DNA of 6,937 bases, taken from the NCBI GenBank assembly GCA_007121175.1, contig SKMG01000344.1, positions 1 to 6,937 of the forward strand, given 5' to 3'. The notes beneath the pieces were generated by a model. That model had not been told where the DNA came from. It did not search any database and saw nothing but the letters and a program-made list of their open reading frames with translations. The translations under genes were made by a program, and so were the position numbers. This DNA is from Trueperaceae bacterium. GTDB lineage: Bacteria > Deinococcota > Deinococci > Deinococcales > Trueperaceae. The stretch's first letter is position 1; the number at the start of each line of letters is the position of its first letter. Shown here piece after piece: positions 6,155 to 6,937 of the stretch.

Positions 6155-6937
6155 CTAGCGCTCGCCCTCCTCCTGCAGCACCGCGTCGACGTCGGCCTGC
6201 ATGCGCTCGATGGCCTCATCGAGGGTCAGCTCGCCGACGAACACCTGCGTGAGGCGGTCGCGGATCGCGTTGAAGACGACGAAGTTGTACGGGTACGCCT
6301 GCAGTTGGTACGCGATGGGGTGGAGGTTCGGCACCTCGCTGGCGAACACGTTGAGCGCCTGCCGCGCCGGCTCGATGTCGGTGACGAAGTCCACGCCGGA
6401 CGCAGCCAAGCCCAAGTGTCCGGGGATGAACAGCGTGCGGCCGTAGAACTCGGCCAGGACGTCTTGTTGCGCGAGGTAATCCATCACCCGCGCCACTTCC
6501 TCCGGATGCTCCGTGTCGGCGATGGCGACGACGCCGGCGCCGCCCGGCATGCCGGTGCAGGCCGCCGGCCCGCAGGGGTTCGGCACGACCTCCCAGTCGA
6601 AGGCGTCGCCGATCAAATCGGCGAACTGACCGACCTGCCAGCTGCCCGACATGTACAGCACGATCTGGGCGTTGATGAACGGCTCGTTCGCGGCGGCATA
6701 GCCGCCGCCGGCGGCGATCCAGACCTCGGGGTCCATGGTGCCGTCGGCGTGCCACTCCACCATCAGCTCGAGCATCGCGCGCATGCCCTCGTCGTCGATG
6801 GTGGCGTGACCGTCCTCGCCGAAGAGCTGGGCGCCCTGGCTGATCGCCGGGCCGGCGAGGCGGTGGCCGGTGCGGTCCATGGCCATGGCGAAGGGCGTGC
6901 CGGTGGCCTCGGCCACCTCTCGCGTGACCTGGGCCCA
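6155..6937 (-). CDS. ABC transporter substrate-binding protein, family 1-like, C-terminal part (5' end outside window)
   Basis: Extracytoplasmic receptor of the importer, delivering its ligand to the two downstream permeases. The 260 visible residues run to the window edge without a start; family members are about 400-450 residues, so the signal peptide and first lobe start are missing. The GTG at 6914-6916 is internal. Recognisable parts are a helix-rich segment with LELMVEWHADGTMDPE, then NEPFINAQIVLYMSGSW (about 84-100), typical of the family's IAM-x-GSW region, then MPGGAGVVAIADTEHPEEVARVMDYLA, and a C-terminal amphipathic helix with LTLDEAIERMQADVDAVL. Two cysteines (122 and 127, in NPCGPAACTG) could form a disulfide outside the cytoplasm. 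The many aromatic residues near SGSW and in LQAYPYNFVVF fit a carbohydrate ligand, but the specific sugar cannot be told. It is first of the three visible operon genes. Confidence 0.92.
   Translation of the reverse strand, partial: WAQVTREVAEATGTPFAMAMDRTGHRLAGPAISQGAQLFGEDGHATIDDEGMRAMLELMVEWHADGTMDPEVWIAAGGGYAAANEPFINAQIVLYMSGSWQVGQFADLIGDAFDWEVVPNPCGPAACTGMPGGAGVVAIADTEHPEEVARVMDYLAQQDVLAEFYGRTLFIPGHLGLAASGVDFVTDIEPARQALNVFASEVPNLHPIAYQLQAYPYNFVVFNAIRDRLTQVFVGELTLDEAIERMQADVDAVLQEEGER

Overview
The window comes from a GC-rich bacterium. Codon third positions are dominated by G and C, and long open frames occur on both strands as GC shadows. A bacterial V/A-type ATPase lies beside a family 1 sugar transporter and a Gfo/Idh/MocA oxidoreductase. 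This would suit a GC-rich Deinococcota (Trueperaceae-like) or Chloroflexota bacterium. That placement is inference from gene style and could not be tested here.

Left part (1-1721, + strand): the C-terminal two thirds of the V-type ATPase stator/membrane subunit I (its start lies before base 1), overlapped by the proteolipid (ring) subunit K. Together they form the ion-conducting interface of the membrane sector. No E, C, F, A, B or D subunit follows, so the rest of the enzyme must be encoded upstream or elsewhere. A strong stem-loop follows the stop codon of K.

Middle (1722-3877, + strand): a 168-bp gap holding the stem-loop, an imperfect repeat of the 3' end of K and a nested inverted repeat. 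Then come a Gfo/Idh/MocA dehydrogenase of the dihydrodiol/xylose dehydrogenase type and an uncharacterised protein with a winged-helix-like segment. The start of the second gene is ambiguous, and a non-ATG start overlapping the dehydrogenase stop is possible.

Right part (3899-6937, - strand, convergent with the middle genes): an ABC importer operon of the carbohydrate (CUT1-like) type. Transcription runs from the substrate-binding protein (5' end beyond base 6937), across a perfect 13-bp stem-loop, to a MalF-like permease and then a MalG-like permease, the last two overlapping by 4 bp. No ATPase gene follows, so a shared MalK/UgpC-type ATPase elsewhere is likely. The MalG-like subunit carries an unusually long extracytoplasmic insertion.

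The dehydrogenase may act on sugars like those imported by the transporter, but the two gene sets are on opposite strands and not in one operon. I saw no mobile element, CRISPR array, tRNA or rRNA, and no clear undescribed multi-gene system. The most informative oddities are the permease insertion, the intercistronic stem-loop, the proteolipid's ion-site residues and the possible CTG start.
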